Shown piece by piece: positions 6,476 through 7,623 of a stretch of DNA of 7,623 bases. This DNA is from Chitinophagaceae bacterium UBA2791 (GTDB lineage Bacteria; Bacteroidota; Bacteroidia; Chitinophagales; Chitinophagaceae): NCBI GenBank assembly GCA_002352105.1, contig DEHV01000009.1:5766-13388 (forward strand). Reading direction: 5' to 3'. The notes under the pieces are model-generated. The model was not told where the DNA came from and made no database searches. It was given only the letters and a program-made list of their open reading frames with translations. Positions within the stretch are counted from its first letter, which is position 1. The number at the start of each line of letters is the position of its first letter. The position numbers and the translations under genes were made by a program.

Positions 6476-7623
6476 TTAATAGCCGGGATTCTGCGCATAC
6501 TCGCCCTCATTGAGCAGGAGCGCGCTTGCAGGGATCGGCCTTAATATCTTAAGCTGGCCATCGGGGCCCATGAAAGGATTGATACCCTGATCAAACCAGA
6601 CCTTAATCTCTCTATTGTATAGCCGGGTCCGTTCCACCAACGTTCCGGTGCGCTTCAGGTCAAACCAGCGATGATATTCGCCGAGCAGTTCCCTGCCTCT
6701 TTCATCTAAAATAAAATCAATGTCCACATCGCCGGCTGTAATTGCCATAACGGCTTCCTGGCCTGGTTTTGCGGCCCTTCTTCTTACTTCATTGATCCTG
6801 TCGGCGGCCGTGCCCGGATTACCAGCCTTGAAATAAGCTTCGGCGGCGATCAGGTAGGTTTCTCCCAGGCGGGCAAGGAACAGATCTCTTGTACTGGTGA
6901 ATCTGGACGATGTGCCATATTCCGAATTCGGATCGTCGAACTTCTTGACGGAGGGACATTGATCCCCGGAAGTACCGGTAGGAAGCGGCACCCAAAGCGG
7001 GCCATAAGGCACTATTTTGGTATTGGCCCGGTGAACGGGATCCTGCGCTCTCCAATCCTCATCTGAAATGGTTTCCCATTTGGGTTTCATATACCAGGCA
7101 ATGGTCAGATCATCCCGGTTTCCGCTCTGATCATAATAAGCCCAATAGGGTTCATAAAAATTCACCATAAATGAGGCTTCCCAGCGAGAATCCTCGGGTA
7201 TAAAAAGATCATAGGTGTAATAGGAAGCCACTAAAGAGTGATAACGGTTGGGCGCCCCGCTGGTGGGGAAAGAACCCATGTAGGCGCCAAAATAATAATA
7301 CTGCGCGTTGCCGCCGGCAAAACCGCCCTCGAGAAGCGAAGCCTTGCTGTACTGCACCGAAAACAGGATCTCCGGGTCTTTTTCATTACCCGGATAAAAC
7401 AGGTCTTCAAAAGAAGTAGAAAGCGGCTGGCCCTGAATGGCTTCATCAGCCAAACTGGCTGCGGTGGTAAAATCATCGGCCGTTCCAAAGCTTTCATAGC
7501 CGCGCGTCAGGTACACTTTGGCAAGAAAATGCCGCACAGCCCTTTTGTACACCCTTCCCGGTTCCGCAGCAACCTCAGGTACCACGTTTAAAGCCTCTTT
7601 CATTTCTTTGATAATAAAATCAT
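6476..7623 (-). CDS. SusD/RagB family nutrient-binding outer-membrane lipoprotein (5' end cut by window edge)
   Basis: The frame is open to the right edge. Its first whole codons (bases 7604-7621) read DFIIKE and run directly into MKEALNVVP, matching the 'F I..DL..A' helix of SusD proteins. The internal ATG at 7603 is therefore not the start; the lipoprotein signal and roughly the first 100-170 residues lie outside. The visible 381 residues carry the family's TPR-like helices (FLAKVYLTRG near the start; LARLGETYLIAAEAYFKAG followed by INEVRRRAA), the signature ILDERGREL with HRWFDLKRTG near the C-terminus, then LRPIPASAL and the terminal QNPGY before TAA. SusD proteins sit on the outer surface as a lid over a TonB-dependent SusC transporter and bind glycans or other oligomers. 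susC normally lies immediately upstream, here off the right edge. Ligand specificity cannot be read from this portion. Confidence 0.95.
   Translation of the reverse strand, partial: DFIIKEMKEALNVVPEVAAEPGRVYKRAVRHFLAKVYLTRGYESFGTADDFTTAASLADEAIQGQPLSTSFEDLFYPGNEKDPEILFSVQYSKASLLEGGFAGGNAQYYYFGAYMGSFPTSGAPNRYHSLVASYYTYDLFIPEDSRWEASFMVNFYEPYWAYYDQSGNRDDLTIAWYMKPKWETISDEDWRAQDPVHRANTKIVPYGPLWVPLPTGTSGDQCPSVKKFDDPNSEYGTSSRFTSTRDLFLARLGETYLIAAEAYFKAGNPGTAADRINEVRRRAAKPGQEAVMAITAGDVDIDFILDERGRELLGEYHRWFDLKRTGTLVERTRLYNREIKVWFDQGINPFMGPDGQLKILRPIPASALLLNEGEYAQNPGY

Noticed and set aside
6187..6510. 107-codon minus-strand reading frame across the 318-bp gap
   Set aside because: It begins inside the 3' end of the SusD-like gene, has no recognisable domain or signal, runs through the inverted repeat and has no sensible ribosome-binding site. 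It is most likely chance.

Overview
The window looks like part of a Bacteroidota chromosome, probably from a Chitinophagaceae-like or related Sphingobacteriia-type lineage. Three things suggest this: a SusD/RagB nutrient-binding protein ending in the family's usual NPGY, signal sequences of the 'SAQ' and twin-arginine types common in that phylum, and a mostly weak set of Shine-Dalgarno sites. The lineage is inferred from family content only.

Every convincing gene lies on the minus strand, so the cluster reads from right to left. In order of transcription these are: (1) the C-terminal three quarters of a SusD-like outer-membrane lipoprotein (6476-7623, running off the right edge; its SusC partner would lie beyond it); (2) a 318-bp non-coding gap with a long imperfect inverted repeat (6357-6414); (3) an exported Gfo/Idh/MocA oxidoreductase (4940-6157); (4) a 28-codon ORF that is essentially a signal peptide followed by a stop, probably the stump of a lost gene (4817-4903); (5) a Tat-type exported protein of the N,N-dimethylformamidase large (beta) subunit family (3187-4728); and (6) a very long lipoprotein with a PVC-type beta-propeller, HEAT repeats and a C-terminal cytochrome c domain (1-3113, running off the left edge just after the likely axial Met).

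All of the products appear to be exported to the periplasm or outer membrane. A working model (inference) is a SusCD-type uptake locus tied to periplasmic processing of a carbohydrate or related compound. SusCD would import the ligand, the Gfo/Idh/MocA enzyme would oxidise or reduce a sugar-like substrate, the dimethylformamidase-like protein might act on a C-N bond or another unidentified bond, and the heme lipoprotein might pass electrons onward or act as a dehydrogenase. The combination is uncommon enough to deserve a look, but the substrate cannot be read from the sequence.

No tRNA, rRNA, CRISPR array, transposase or integrase was seen. The long plus-strand reading frames are antisense shadows of the minus-strand genes.
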